Shown one piece after another: positions 1 through 12,544 of a stretch of 64,000 bases of DNA. The stretch covers positions 181,430 to 245,429 of the forward strand of contig MU839147.1 of assembly GCA_030685235.1 (NCBI GenBank), in the 5' to 3' direction. The number at the start of each line of letters is the position of its first letter. The stretch's first letter is position 1. Both the position numbers and the translations under genes were made by a program. The notes below the pieces were generated by a model. It ran no database searches, was not told the DNA's origin, and saw only the letters and a list, made by a program, of their open reading frames with translations. This DNA comes from Copromyces sp. CBS 386.78. Lineage: Eukaryota > Ascomycota > Sordariomycetes > Sordariales > Sordariaceae.

Positions 1-1836
1 GGGCCAAGGCTTGGGCACCCTGAAGGCCGAGACCACAAAGATGGCCACCTGGGACACGACGACATCCTGGAAAAGACGCTTGGCCTCGGTACACTTGGAG
101 GCGTGTGTGGAATGGAGGGCGACGTTAAAGATGGCGGACATGGCCGCTTCGGAGATCAAGGGATGCCTGACTGCATATGCGGCCGTTTCCCGGATCATCT
201 GGGGTGCCTGTGCGTAGTCGTCCAAGGTGAAGGTCGGCTTGAGCCCCGGGATGGTGGTGGCGTCCAACTGTTCGGGCAGCAGTGAGGTGAATGCGCAGGT
301 GAAGGACATCTGCGTCTCTGGATTTTCCCAGTCGCCACCCCATAGCCGCTGAATATCGAAATCCTGGCTGTCGTCTTGCGCTATCGGCAGGAGAGCATTG
401 TAGAGACGAAGAAACTGGGGCGGAGTGATACGGGCACCACTGTGGTCAAAGTACGAGACCACATCCTGCCATCTGAAGGCACCAGGCAGAACACGCCTGA
501 GAGCCGCGACAAGAACCGAAGGGTTGTGCGGGGGAGTTTGGCTGATGGTCGTATACATGAGCGCGTGGGATACCTGCTCCTCGCTCAGCTGACAGTTCGC
601 CGGACGATTCCGGAGGTAGTTGTAGCATGTATCTTCATTCTCGGTGAAGTCTCGGCCCGTCTTGTGGATGTAGAGGGTCAAGGCATTCGGGGGTCGATCT
701 GCCAATAGTCGCATTAAGTCAAGCGCAGCGAGCACTTGAGAGGGAGGCAGCGGGTTCGCATCGGGATTTCCTTGGATGTATCGAGACTGCACATTATGCT
801 CCAGCTCCTTCTTTGCTGCCGCGTTGAAATTGGGCGGGTGGACCTGGATGAAGCGATCGAGCAACCCAGCAATGAAATCGGGCCCAAGCGTGGTCTGGGT
901 GCCGGACGGTTTGCTGAGAATGTTGCCAAACATGGGGAAGTTTGTGGATAAGATGGCATCGGCTAGATGAAGGGATCTGGGGTCAGCAAACAACGGGCCA
1001 AGGCCACGAAAGAAGCCGGGGAGAGGCAGTGGGAGAAGGCCTACCCTTGGTCTTGAGATCGGGCTTGCTTCCTAGCTTAAAGGCAAGCGCTAGAACCGTC
1101 TTTTCAAAAGCATCGAGCTTGAAGTGTTCCATGAAGGTTGAGAGGTCAAAGTCGCGGAAGAGGTCTTCTGTGCCTGTCTCGATCGCCTCGGAAATCCTCC
1201 TAGACTGCTCGAAGTCTTGTGATAGCTTCCTCACCTCTGTGACGAGCTGGTGGTAGGTGGAAGAGTTGACGCCCTGCCATTTTTGGTTCGGAAAGATTTG
1301 GCCGGCATTGCCGACCACTAACCGCTGAAAGTAAGACCGGAACCCTTCCATGCCGTTCTCATTAACTATCTGGTAGGGTGAACAGGACCTGGTCAGCGAA
1401 GCTCGGGGGCACGTGTATAGACAGCACGGTCGAGGGCGGGGAGTGTAGTAATAACGGAGTGAGGGGGGAGTACGGAGGAGCATTCGGCGCAGCTGTCGTT
1501 GCGGGCAGGTCTGGTTGTGAACAGGTTGCTCGAGCCGGGTGGATAACGCTGGGGGCAATACGGTGACTCGAGGCAGAGGGTAGTAGTAGTCACGAGGCTG
1601 GCCGCGATCGCAGGGCTGTGGCAGCAGGGAGACGGACGACGGAAGCGGAAGCGGAAGCGGAAGCGGAAGCGGTCGCAGCGCGGTTCGCGGTGACGAGATG
1701 ATGGCGTGGCCGGGCGTGGGATGCGGGATGCGGGAGTGACAACAGCAAGCGTACCTTTTTGCAACACTTTTGTTTCGGGGTCCCACTTGCGAGGGATCGA
1801 TGTGTTTGTCGTCGATGATGGATTGCTCAAGAGCAA
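1..1836 (-). CDS. NOT1: NOT1, CCR4-NOT complex scaffold (5' part, cut by window edge)
   Basis: Scaffold subunit of the CCR4-NOT deadenylase complex, which acts in mRNA decay and transcription. Three exons are proposed on the minus strand: 1836-1755, 1365-1045 and 962-1. The introns are 1754-1366 (GTACGC..TAG) and 1044-963 (GTAGGC..TAG), and phases agree. The joined frame reads through an N-terminal NOT1 block (N-E-N-G-M-E-G-F-R-S-Y-F-Q-R-L) and continues as helical-repeat sequence (Q-D-F-D-I-Q-R-L-W-G-G-D-W). The upstream exon begins L-L-L-S right after a TTTAG acceptor with CTGAC branch-like sites 25-35 nt before it, and W-D-P-E-T-K-V-L-Q-K fits the usual segment preceding NENG. The start codon must lie further upstream in an exon I could not place. 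The C-terminal two thirds (CAF1-binding and NOT1 domains) lie beyond the left edge. The family is clear; the most 5' exon is less sure. Confidence 0.85.
1641..1672. repeat. GGAAGC hexanucleotide microsatellite, five copies
   Basis: Five perfect GGAAGC units lie inside the proposed first NOT1 intron. A six-base period would keep a reading frame, but the position is intronic in my model. Confidence 0.9.
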
Positions 1837-4702
1837 CTAAATCTGGATATCTGAGACGTTGGTCAGGGTCAGGGAGCTTCCACTTGTGCTGAGTGGTGGG
1901 GCTACTTTGGGCTTGGGGCGATTGCTGTGACTGGCGCCACTCGGGCTAGAGGTAGAAGAAGCTTGTGAGGAGTGGTGATGACGATGTGGATGCAGATGGC
2001 AATGGAGGTGAGGTGGGAGAGGGATGGCTTCAGTTAGGAGTAGTCCCGGTGCCGGTGCTTGTGACGGCCAACAAGGAGCATGATGAAGAGAGGAGGGGGA
2101 GGTTGTGGAAGGGACGGGAACGCGCAAAGGAGGGAGACCAGGCCAGATGATTGAATAGTATAGACAGGAGGTATGCTCACTTCGGTGGTGGTAGTGGTGG
2201 TGGTGGTGGTGGTGGTAGATCTATTTGGGTATGTAATACAAGCTCGTTGTGTGCCCGTGTGGTGTATGTATGGTGTTGATGTTGACCGTGCAGACGAGAC
2301 TTGGTCTTGCACGGGTATCTCTCAGCCTCGAGCTGTAGGGCTACGGGTGAGCGAGGCTTGGCCAATTCAGTCCTGTCGGCGGCGGCGCGAGGGGGGCTCT
2401 GCTCTGTCGACGGCGGTCGGGGTATTCGCTGGCTCGACACTAAGAACTAGGCAAAGTGTGTGCGGACGTAGCAGGCTGGCCGGGCGCGGCGTCGACGGGT
2501 TATGGTATGTTGGTCGGGACTGGACTGCGGAGTTGTGATCGATCACAAGTCAAGGGGGAGAAAGACGGACGATGGATTGGAGTGGAATCTGGAGTCTGGT
2601 TGGCTCCAAGCCGGAGTGGTCCCGTCGTTGTGCTTTTTCCTCCGACGTGTGAGCCAGGGTCCACTCTCCCGTCCTCAGAAAGAACAACGCTGCAGTGCCC
2701 CTGGTGCATTCATTCAGCACGCAGCAGTCCCGTCCCGTGTCCCGCTTCAGGTGTCCCTCCTCCAACCGAGGTGCCAGTGCAGCAGCAGCAGCCCTGTGTC
2801 GGTACAGGGTTACAGTACCTCTTTTAGAGGTTGGTAGGTACACGGCCTTCTCGGGTGAGGAGTGGGCCAAGGCGGCCATGGAAGGCGGGCAGTGGCCACT
2901 GTCTGGCAGGCAATGCGGGCAGGCAAGAGAAAACCCAACGGCAGGCTGGTTGGTGGCCCGTGCGCGTTTATTCTCTGGAGGGAGAGCTCTTTGTTGCGTG
3001 GATCGGAATCGAAGCCGCCGTTGTCGCTCTCACGGCTTCTCACCTCACACATGAAAGCTGACCCTCCTTTCATTTCCCCCTCAAAGTTCACAACAACCTC
3101 AACCAAGTCAACCTAACAACCCAACAAAGAGGAACTTCCACTTGTTCGTAGTTCATCCACAAACGCTTCCTTTTCACAGGCATTATCCCTATGGCCTCTT
3201 GATAAAGGCATCTCTTGGACCACAGTCACTAGAGGTATCTCTTTGGGCTGAGTTGGTCTTGACTCAAAAGGAACAGCAACCACTGTCGAATGGCTTTGCA
3301 CCGAGTGATAGTGAGAAAAGGGATTCATATGAAACCAACAACAGCAACAATGTCGATTAGGCAACATGATCTCTATGCTTTGGGCTGTTATGCCCAAAGA
3401 CAAAGAGGACTGTAACAAGACTAACAGAGCAACAAACCAGAGACTTTTCAAGTACATCGTCTGTCTTTCACAAGTTGGCATTTACAGTGTTTGGACTTGT
3501 CTTCCAGGAATCTGATAACAGTGACATCTACACCTGATCATCAGGCACATGTCAACATGGTCCCATTCAGGGCAGTTCGATCCGGATCTGGGATAGGCCT
3601 GTCAAGAAACAGCGCAGTGTACTTTCCTAGGTACTACAACGACATGTTGAGAGCCCTACAGTACTTAAGCGAACTATCTCTGGAACATACAGACAAAACA
3701 AACAAGCTGACAACGGAATCCTTCTCATCATTCATCACATCCCACGCAATTCAACCGAATGACATCACCTAGCTCATATCCCATATTTCACATGACGATG
3801 GCTGAGGAACTTGGCAGCTCAGCTTGTGCTTGGCTTCCATTGACGTTATCGCTCAAGATATTCTAATCTTCCATACGAGCAGGCAAGCAACATAAGCAAC
3901 TACCCGACAGTTGGCAGCAACAGGTGCGTTATTACCAAACAACTCAAAGGCCGTGACCAAGTTCTCACACACAGTTCGAGGTGTGCTCATCGGTGCCCAT
4001 CAGTGTCCATCAGCTGCCCACCTCTTCCGTCCCGGTTGTCCCCAACACCGGGTGCATGTGGAAGGCGGTAAAGACCAACAAGCCCTGGGATGGATGGATT
4101 CGAAATCGGATCGGCCAACCTAAACCCTCTCCATAGGCCCACAGCCAGACAGACATCCAGTGACAGCTCTCTTCTCACCTCCACAGCTCCAGAGGGGACT
4201 CTGCCAAAGATATTCCAGCGATATTCATAGACACGACTCATCACCTTCCAGAACCCCTCCAGATGCCTTTGTGTCTTGGTCGTCTCTTTGCTTTGCCGGT
4301 GCCCTCAACGACCCACTGATCCATTCAGTTTCCATCCATCTCCGTCCCCTACGGACCAATCCCACCTACTGTCAGAAACACCCCCTGGACGGTTGAGCGG
4401 TTGGTGTGCTCAAGGTGTGGTCAAATGGCCACCAAGAAGAACCGCGCTTGATATGGTCTCCCCAAGCTACAGATCTTGGCAGCTATCTTGGCAGCACTTT
4501 ACCGCTGCTGGCTGGCCCATCCGTGGTGTTTTCTGGGTCTCTTTCCCCTACTAAATAGTCCCAAGTCTGCTTCCACAATTCTGTTGGTCTTGGCCACCGC
4601 AACATCTCTCGACGACCTGTTCCATTCACCTGTAAAAACAACACACAAAGACTCTTACCCGGCACACAGGATCCAATCTGCTCAGCACAGTTGGGTGCTA
4701 TT
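1837..4702. other. Divergent intergenic region between NOT1 and the hydrolase-CorA gene
   Basis: This holds the unplaced 5' exon(s), leader and promoter of NOT1 (minus strand) and the promoter and leader of the plus-strand gene at 4703. A (GGT)n microsatellite runs from about 2184 to 2218. The open frames here lack ATG starts or show only low-complexity composition, and none resembles a known protein. No RNA gene was seen. Confidence 0.6.
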
Positions 4703-7700
4703 ATGGACAGCAATGGCTCTAGCGGCTCCACTGACAAGGCTGTAGAGCTAGAACCGCTACGGCCGCCCACCCGACCGCCTACGGTGGGGAGCGGCAGTGG
4801 GACGGCTACCGGCGAGTTCGAGAATGCGGCAGCGGTCACGGCGGCGGTCGGCCTTCCGCCTCAGCAACGACAACAAACTTCCGGCCAAGACTCCGTTGCC
4901 GGCCGCTCCTCACAGGAAAGGGCCCGTGATGAAGCCAGGAAGGTCTTGCAAGGTCATCCCATCATGACCACCAACCTACGGAACATCTCCAAACCCACCG
5001 TGGGCAGCGCCGTCACTTTGGCCCAACCCACCGAGCCCGGCTGGGCTGTCATTGACGGTGATGTCGGCGGTCACGGCTACAATGAGACCAAGGTCGACAT
5101 CATCGCTGTGGCGTGTCCTGGCGCGGAGCCTCTTCATCCATGGACATGCGACCCGGTAGCCGACAGTGATTTTGGGTCATCGGAGAAACCTGGCACGCCA
5201 AAATCCATGAGACCCCCTTATGTATGGATTCAACAGGGAATCCGGAACAAGGACCCCACGATACGGGTGCTGGTGTACAAGCATCGAAGCCTGAGAGAAG
5301 GCATAAACATCGACATGCTGGCAACCGACTTGTTGGATCACGTATTACAAATCCGCCAAGGAGTGGTAAGACTCCCTTACCTAAAACCTAAGAATAGGAA
5401 CCCACGTGTTTCTGTTGCTTGTTTTTGAATTTCCAAGACTGATCGATCGACCTATATAGCGTCCGTCTCGTCCTCTCTTCTTCATTGCCCATAGCATTGG
5501 TGGCTTGGTAGTCAAGCGGGCTTTGCTCAAGGCGCATGAAGACGGTCGGTACAAAGACATCAAGAATAATTGCCATGGCGTTGGCTTCTTTGGTATGGAA
5601 CCCTTCCCTTCCTACCGCACTTTCAAGCATGTGCAAAAAGTTAACAAGACATGAAGCTACCCCCCATCGGGGTTCAAGTTACATGTCCATGAGGAACCTG
5701 AGGGAAAGCGTGCGCGAGTTGCTTCAGCTGCACCGGGCTCTACCAAACTCGATAATAAACCAGATCAAGGTGAATACCAACAACAACCCTTGGCTGGACA
5801 AGATGCACGAGCAGTTTGTGGACATTGCAAGTGAACTCCGTATCTGGTCCTTTTACGAGACCATCGACAGTGAACTCTCCAACACGGGTGCCGACTTTGC
5901 CAGCGAGGTCAAGTTCACGGCTCCCCTGGTGTCGGTCAAGTCTGCGTTGCTCGAGCTGGCCAGGGAAGATGTCTTTGCCATCGACAACAGCCACGCCAAC
6001 ATTGCCTCGTTTGGGCCCAACAACATCTCCACCATGAATGATTTCCTCGAGGACCTGCATATGGCTGTGCTGAAGGCCAAGAGCCTCAGCAAGCATATTC
6101 ATCACCCCCTGAGGCTGAAGGACCATGTCAGGGTGGAAATCGTCGGGTTCTATGAGGACCCAGACCCGGAATCGGACTCGAGCACTCGGCTGTACGCAAC
6201 CAAACCCCAGCTTGGCCAGTATCTCCAAAAGGGAGCTGAGCTGTTCTTGCAAGAGCGGCTGAGCAAGGTCCAACACAAACGCCATCTGCTTACACGGGCT
6301 TTTACACTCAAGTCCGCAACGGTAACGGAAACAGAGGACGACGACGATGGCACCGGGCCGCCCTCCGAGGTGGACAGCGATGCCAGCAGTATCGGCAGCT
6401 TCTCTGCTCCGTCGTTGATCGTCGATCAGGTTACCAGTACCGGGCCGGACTTTATGCATCCAGCAAACTTTCCACCTGGTCGATACAGCGCCGCCCATCA
6501 CGCAAAGAAGAAGATTACCTGGATCCACGTCCCGTACAACAATCCCATATGGGCAAAGGTCAGTTTAGTTACCTCACCTCCTCAAGTCTTATTTTTCTTC
6601 ATGCCACCTATTGTGTTGCTAACCCCATAACCACATCAGGAAGTCCTCCAGCGCATCCAAGAAACCCGCGGCCAAAACCTCCAAAAGCTTCTAAGTCGCG
6701 AACACTGGCAAACCAAACAAGTCCAAGGACTCCAAGCGCAAAGCCAACCCTCGTACTTCAAGCCCTTTGCCTGCCTCGTCCCCGCCGACGCCCCCCTGCC
6801 TAATACCTTCCCCCCCTTCACGACCAGCACGCCCCTGGCCGACAAACGCACCAGCCTCCTTCCCAGCCCGCGCTGCGTCTACACTTATTTGCCTTACCTT
6901 CACTTCGACACCTACTGCAACATAATCCGGCGGCGCAAACTAATCGAGAAACGGCTCGACCACGGACGCGCCAAGCCCGTGCCGGAGTACGTAGAAGACC
7001 TCGACTCGTTAGAGCTGAAAGTCATATGGGAGTACATCGGCTTCGACCCGCCGCTGAACTGCCGGCGCACGCTGGATCAGTTTGCCTACCCTTCCTTGAA
7101 GGATACGCATGCGCGAGATGATGATCAGATGCTTTATAAGCTTACGAAACATGATCAGTCGGCGCATAATGACAAGTCGCATTCGTCGATCAATAAGTTT
7201 GTGGTGGATCCGCCTAGTCGCCGGTCGGCTGTCACGTCCGTGTGCACCGCCAAGGGCAGCGAGCCTGATACCTCTAGGGAGGAATACGACGATACCTGCT
7301 CGGAAGACGAGTCCGAGTTCGACTTTGAGTGTGACGTCAAGGATGGAAAACTGTTGATGGTTGATCAGCTGTGGCTGTGGGCGATTGATAACGATACGCT
7401 GGCTACCTTCTTCCCGAGACGGGAGTCGAGCCCGAAGGAAGGGACACTGTTCCAGCAGGCGGATTTGCGGAATATTGTGTATAATGAGCTCAATGGTGAT
7501 TTGACGGGCAGGACGGACAACGCGCTGGATCTGGCGGCGTTTATTGTGCTGCATGCGGTCATGGCGTTCGTGGAGCTGTCGACGCATAGGGATTTGGACA
7601 TCTTTAGGATTTTCGAGGAGGCTATTGGATTGTTGGTATGTACCGCCGCTTTGCTAGGTGAAATCAAAGGGGAAGAAGGCTAACATGATGAAACAGGCCG

Positions 7701-8736
7701 AGCGAATGACGCAAAATATGCGCCGCTTCCGCACGCAGAATTTCATCAGCACCTCAACCGACGACCTGGACGATGATGATTTCGGCAGCGGCAGGACGCT
7801 GTCGATCAAGGAGCGACACAAGCGCGAGCTGGAGAAGGCGGAGAGGGAAAACAGGGAGAACACGTCGGCGCTGCTGGAGCTAAGAGATATGGAAGACGAG
7901 CTGTCGACGCTTCTCCGCTTGTTCGAAACCCAGGAGGGCGTGGTCAACCAGCTCAAGGAAATCTACAACAACCCAAGCTTGAGGGAAATCACCAAGAACG
8001 GCCAGGGATATCTCGACAAGGCGATGGAGTATTTGACCGAGTATAAGCAGCTGACGGGCGAAATGGTGAAGAGGGTGGAGACTACCAAGAAGGATGTAAG
8101 TTTTTTCACTTCCCCCATCTTCTCTTCTGAGACTGACTGTTTGTCCAGTACGAAAAAATGCTCGAAATGGCCCAGCGCCAAGCCCAAGTTGACGAAGTCC
8201 GGTGGTCGCGCCTGCAAACCGAGCTCGCAGCCTCGCAAAACCTCTCCGTCATGATCTTCACCACCTTCACCGTCATCTTCCTTCCCTTGTCCTTCTTCAC
8301 CGGTATCTTCGGTATGAACACGCGCGAATGGCACGACGACAACGGCCTCCAACCTGGCGACGAGGGCTTCGTACCCTCCACCATCCCAACCCTAGGTTAC
8401 ATAGGTGCCATCGCCCTGCCCGTCTCATTCTTCCTAATCTTCACCTCCCTTATAGCCGCCTTCTCGTCGCGGGTGCAAGGGATAAGCAAGAAAATCTTCA
8501 AAGCGGCTACGGGCAAGATCAAACAGGGGTATAGAGCGATTCGAGTCGAAGCGAGGAAGATTGAGCCGGAGAGAAATAAGATGCGCAAAGAAAGGAAGAA
8601 GCTGATGAGGAGGCGGGCGAGAGAGGAGGAGAGGGCGCGCAGACAGAAGGAGTTGAGTTATGACTTTTGGGCGGACGTGATGAATGCGAGGCATGAGAGG
8701 CATCAGATTCCGGATGTCAATAAACATGATTATTGA
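4703..8736 (+). CDS. SesB-type alpha/beta hydrolase fused to CorA-like GMN membrane domain
   Basis: Six exons: 4703-5365, 5460-5592, 5657-6558, 6640-7635, 7697-8095 and 8149-8736, giving about 1226 aa. All introns are 53-94 nt, GT..AG and in phase. Residues about 130-350 form a serine-hydrolase-like domain of the kind found in fungal SesB/NLR effector domains: V-D-I-I-A-V, then F-F-I-A-H-S-I-G-G-L-V-V-K (nucleophile elbow A-H-S-I-G-G), then G-F-F-A-T-P-H-R-G-S split by intron 2. A long middle region follows, with an acidic stretch near 7260-7330. The C-terminal exons hold a charged coiled-coil-like helix, then two membrane segments flanking F-G-M-N, the signature of CorA-type Mg2+ channels, and a basic tail. 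The start is the first ATG of the frame at 4703. The role is unknown; the architecture suggests a membrane-anchored hydrolase or sensor. The usual H-G-x-G oxyanion motif is not evident (C-P-G-A instead). Confidence 0.85.
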
Positions 8737-10527
8737 CTAGCGGCGAAGGGGTGGGGTGGCTGGGGGTCTGCGTTGAGGGGAAGGCCGTTGGTGGAGGTGA
8801 TTGAGGGGGAGGATGCCCCGAAGGGTGAGAACGGGATGGGAATGGGGAAGGGGAAGGAGCGCCAGCAGCGCCAGCAGCGTCAGCAGCGGCAGGAAGAGGT
8901 GGTTAAAAGGGATAAAGGAAAGGAGAAGATGAAGGATACAGATGGCAACGGAGTGGAGGATATACCATTGATAATGAGGAGGCTGAAGAAGAGAAGCGGA
9001 AGGGTGCATGAGGAGGAAGAGGAGGAGGAGGGGCCAAGATGGTGAAGGAGACAGAAATGGTGATGATGTCTTATGATAACGACATGACTGACTGGAGTTG
9101 ACATGACGAGACATGCCTGACGAAGATAAAAAGTTGAAAGAACAGCGTTCTTGGATATACATTTTTAGAGAAAGTGTTTATATGGTTTGGATACTATACC
9201 TACTAGATAATGACGAGATGTACATAGAAACTCGGATATATCTTGTGTTCAGCTGTCAAGGTGCTGAATGGCTGGCTATCCCCCATGAGCATAGACGGCA
9301 GCATCTGGAAACAATTGAAGCGATCAAGGAAGTGTGAGGAGGCGATGAGGACAAAAGGAAGACTACAGGATCCAGTGGCATATAACCCGACGTACTCACT
9401 TGTCCTCTGCAAGACAGCCCTCCGTGTGTAACATGTTGTCGTTCGGCCCTTTCTTCTCATTGCCCGGCAACTTCTCCTGCGCAACCACCGGAGCCTCTTG
9501 TGCTACTCGCCTCTATACTCAGCCTCTAGGGTTTCCCAGTCTCTCCAACTTCCTTCACCCCAGACATCAACCGAACACCTCGTGCACCCCGGGTCGCATT
9601 CGGAGGTCTGTGACTCGCTAACATATCACCACCTGCTTCTCACCCAAACTTGTCAAGACATCCTAGCGAACAAGGAAAGAAGCTTGTTCGGCTACCCTCG
9701 GCGCATCGGGCATTGAAGTCCCCATGCCCTCCTTCCAAAAAGGAAACGAAGAGTCAAATGGTGGGGTTCGCTCACAGGAACATAGAACAAACGGAACGAT
9801 CCCTGTGCCGGAGCCGCACAGACCGCATTTTCAAATTGTTGGATTCCAATTGGTCGGAAGAAGGGAGGAACGTCATTGCGAGTTCCCCTGGTCCTGGATC
9901 GCTTCTTATCCGGGGCGTAGATAGACGCCGACTCTGCGGGGAACGCTGAATGTCACAGGGCAATGAAAGTGAACACTACCATACAGTGGACTCTTCGTAC
10001 TTGTAACCTTCCAAACCCAGCGGTCCAACTTTGACGCTGCGAAGTCGGATCTGGTGAGGTGCCCAGAGGCTGTCCAAGACGGGATTTGATCGCTCCCGCC
10101 CGGTCGTGTTTTATTTTCCTCAAGCAAGTCTTTGTCTTTTCCTTTTCTTTTATTGTCTTGGTTCCTCCTCTGCCTGGCTCTTGTATTTCCGAGTGAGCAG
10201 ATTTGTTGCCAAGGAATTGATTTTTCTCATTCTACACCCATTATTCTGACATAACAGTCAGTCAGGTACGCACGCATCATCTGATCCCTTCTTTTAGCTC
10301 CTCGTTATCGTTGACTTCTCTCTTCGGAAAGTATATATATAATATGTGACTTACAATCATGTCTTCGCCCTTGTACTAGATTTTGTTTTACTCCTCCTCA
10401 CCCTCATCCTCGGACTCATACAGTCACCACCACTCTCCCCTCTCGCCTGTTACCCCGACCGAGCAAGCAACCAACCGGCCGGGCAAACGACACACGGACC
10501 CGACGCCCATACAGTAATACCTACACA
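8737..10527. other. Intergenic: 3' flank of hydrolase-CorA gene and leader/promoter of ETF-QO gene
   Basis: From 8737 to about 9100 there is purine-rich 3' flank. No convincing coding sequence is present. The last part is the leader of the gene at 10528, with a possible leader intron annotated separately. No RNA gene was recognised. Confidence 0.55.
10266..10514 (+). other. Possible 5'-leader intron of the ETF-QO gene
   Basis: A donor GTACGC at 10266 (after GTCAG) and an acceptor ACAG ending at 10514 lie just ahead of the start codon at 10528. The two upstream ATGs of the region (10344 and 10359) fall inside it, so splicing would give an ATG-free leader. This is inferred from sequence only. 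Confidence 0.4.
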
Positions 10528-12544
10528 ATGTCGACCTCCGTACGCATCACGTCGTGCCTCTACCGGCGGGCTGGTTCCGCCGGCACCACCTCGCTACAGA
10601 CCACCCGCGGCCTGAGGACCCTCTCGACACCCACCCTCAACAACATCTCCCCCGCTTCGCGATCCACACGCAGACCCAACGTCGCCCGTCAGTCTTACAA
10701 CCCCCTCCTAAGGACACGACAACAAGCCGTCCTCTCGACGACAAGCCAACGCCGTTTCGCTGACGTCGCCGACGAATCCTTCGACCCCAACAGCATCGAG
10801 CGCGAGAGCGATGAGGTCGACGTGTGCATCGTTGGTGGTGGTCCCGCCGGTCTCGCCGCTGCCATTCGCCTGAAGCAGCTGGCCAACGACGCCGGCAACG
10901 ATGAGTTCCGTGTTCTGCTTCTCGAGAAGGCCGGCGAGATCGGCGCCCACACCCTCTCCGGTGCCGTTATCGAGCCCTCCGGCATCATGGAGCTCATTCC
11001 CGACTGGCTCGATGAGGAGAACCCCAACCGCTTCACGGGCGCCACCCCCGCTGGCGGCGACACCATGCGCTTCCTGACCGAGAAGCGTGCCTTCTGGGTC
11101 CCCACCCCGCCGCAGATGCACAACAAGGGCAACTACATCGTTTCCCTGTCCGAGTTCACAAAGTGGTTGGGCGAGCGCGCCGAGGAGGTCGGCGTCGAGG
11201 TCTACCCCGGCTTCGCTGCTTCCGAGGTTCTCTACAAGCCCGATGGCTCCGTCAAGGGCGTCGCCACCAACGATCTCGGTATCAGCCGCAGCGGCAAGCC
11301 CACGGACCGCTTCGAGCGCGGCATGGAGTTCCACGCCCGCGTTACCCTCTTCGGCGAGGGCTGCCACGGCTCCCTCTCCAAGCAGGTCATCAACAAGTTC
11401 GACCTGCGCCGAGACAGCCAGCCGCAGACGTACGGTCTCGGCGTCAAGGAAGTCTGGGAGATCCAGCCCGAGAAGTTCAAGAAGGGCGAGATCTTCCACT
11501 CCATGGGCTACCCGCTGCCCGCCAACACCTACGGCGGCGCCTGGATGTACCACTTCGGCGATAACTTGGTGTCTATCGGTCTCGTTACCGCCCTCGACTA
11601 CCCCAACCCATGGCTCTCCCCCTACGGCGAGTTCCAGAAGATGAAGCAGCACCCCTTCTACCGCCAGTACCTCGAAGGCGGCAAGTGCATCTCGTATGGT
11701 GCTCGCGCTCTGATCGAGGGTGGTTTCCAGTCCATCCCCAAGGTTGCCTTCCCCGGCGGCGCTTTGATCGGCGACTCGGCCGGCTTCGTCAACGTGCCCA
11801 AGGTCAAGGGCACCCACAACGCCATGAAGTCCGGCATGATGGCCGCCAACGCCGCCTGGGACGCCCTGCAGGACACCAACGACTCCGGCTCCGTCTTTTT
11901 GTATTCATACGAGGACTCGCTGCGCAACAGCTCCATCTGGAAGGAGCTCAAGGAAGTCCGCAACATGCGTCCCTCGTTCCACTCGCCCCTCGGCCTCTAC
12001 GGTGGCATCATGTACAGTGGCATCGACGCCTTCCTCCTCAAGGGCCGCGTGCCCTGGACGTTCAAGCACAAGGTGCGTGACCACGAGGCCACCAAGGCCG
12101 CCGACGAGTGCGAGAAGATCGAGTATCCCAAGCCTGACGGCAAGATCACCTTTGATATCTTGACGTCTGTCTCGCGCACGGGAACCAACCACGAGGAGGA
12201 CCAGCCGGTGCATCTCCAGGTTAAGGATTGGGATCAGCACACCAAGGAGACGTATCCCAAGTTCAAGGGTGTCGAGAATCGGTTCTGCCCTGCTGGTGTG
12301 TATGAGTATATCGAGGACGCGAGCAAGGAGGAGGGTGTCAGGTTTCAGATCAATGCGCAAAAGTGAGTATTCCCCTTAGCCCGTTTGTTCTCGGAGATGA
12401 TGAGAGATGAAATAGTTTGCTGACAAGAGGACACAAAAAAACAGCTGCATCCACTGCAAGACCTGCGACATCAAGGCTCCTAACCAGGATATCAACTGGC
12501 AGGTGCCCCAGGGTGGTGAGGGTCCCAAGTACTACATGACATAA
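10528..12544 (+). CDS. ETFDH: Electron transfer flavoprotein-ubiquinone oxidoreductase, mitochondrial
   Basis: Passes electrons from reduced ETF (fatty-acid and amino-acid oxidation) to ubiquinone at the inner mitochondrial membrane; the yeast homologue is Cir2. Two exons, 10528-12362 and 12445-12544, joined in phase across a GTGAGT..ACAG intron, give about 644 aa, the normal length. The first 60-70 residues are Arg/Ser/Thr-rich without acidic residues, a typical mitochondrial presequence. The FAD-binding motif [11 protein letters not shown] follows at about residue 100. The C-terminus carries the 4Fe-4S ligands: C-P-A-G-V-Y-E-Y in exon 1 and [12 protein letters not shown] in exon 2, so the intron separates the cluster ligands. 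GC-rich third positions suggest high expression. A 369-codon open frame on the opposite strand is a shadow of this gene. Confidence 0.97.

Noticed and set aside
983..1786. Continuous 267-codon minus-strand frame over NOT1
   Set aside because: Only the middle part is coding; both ends run into introns with good GT..AG signals and lose NOT1 similarity.
10708..11817. 369-codon minus-strand open frame
   Set aside because: Antisense shadow of the GC3-rich ETF-QO exon.
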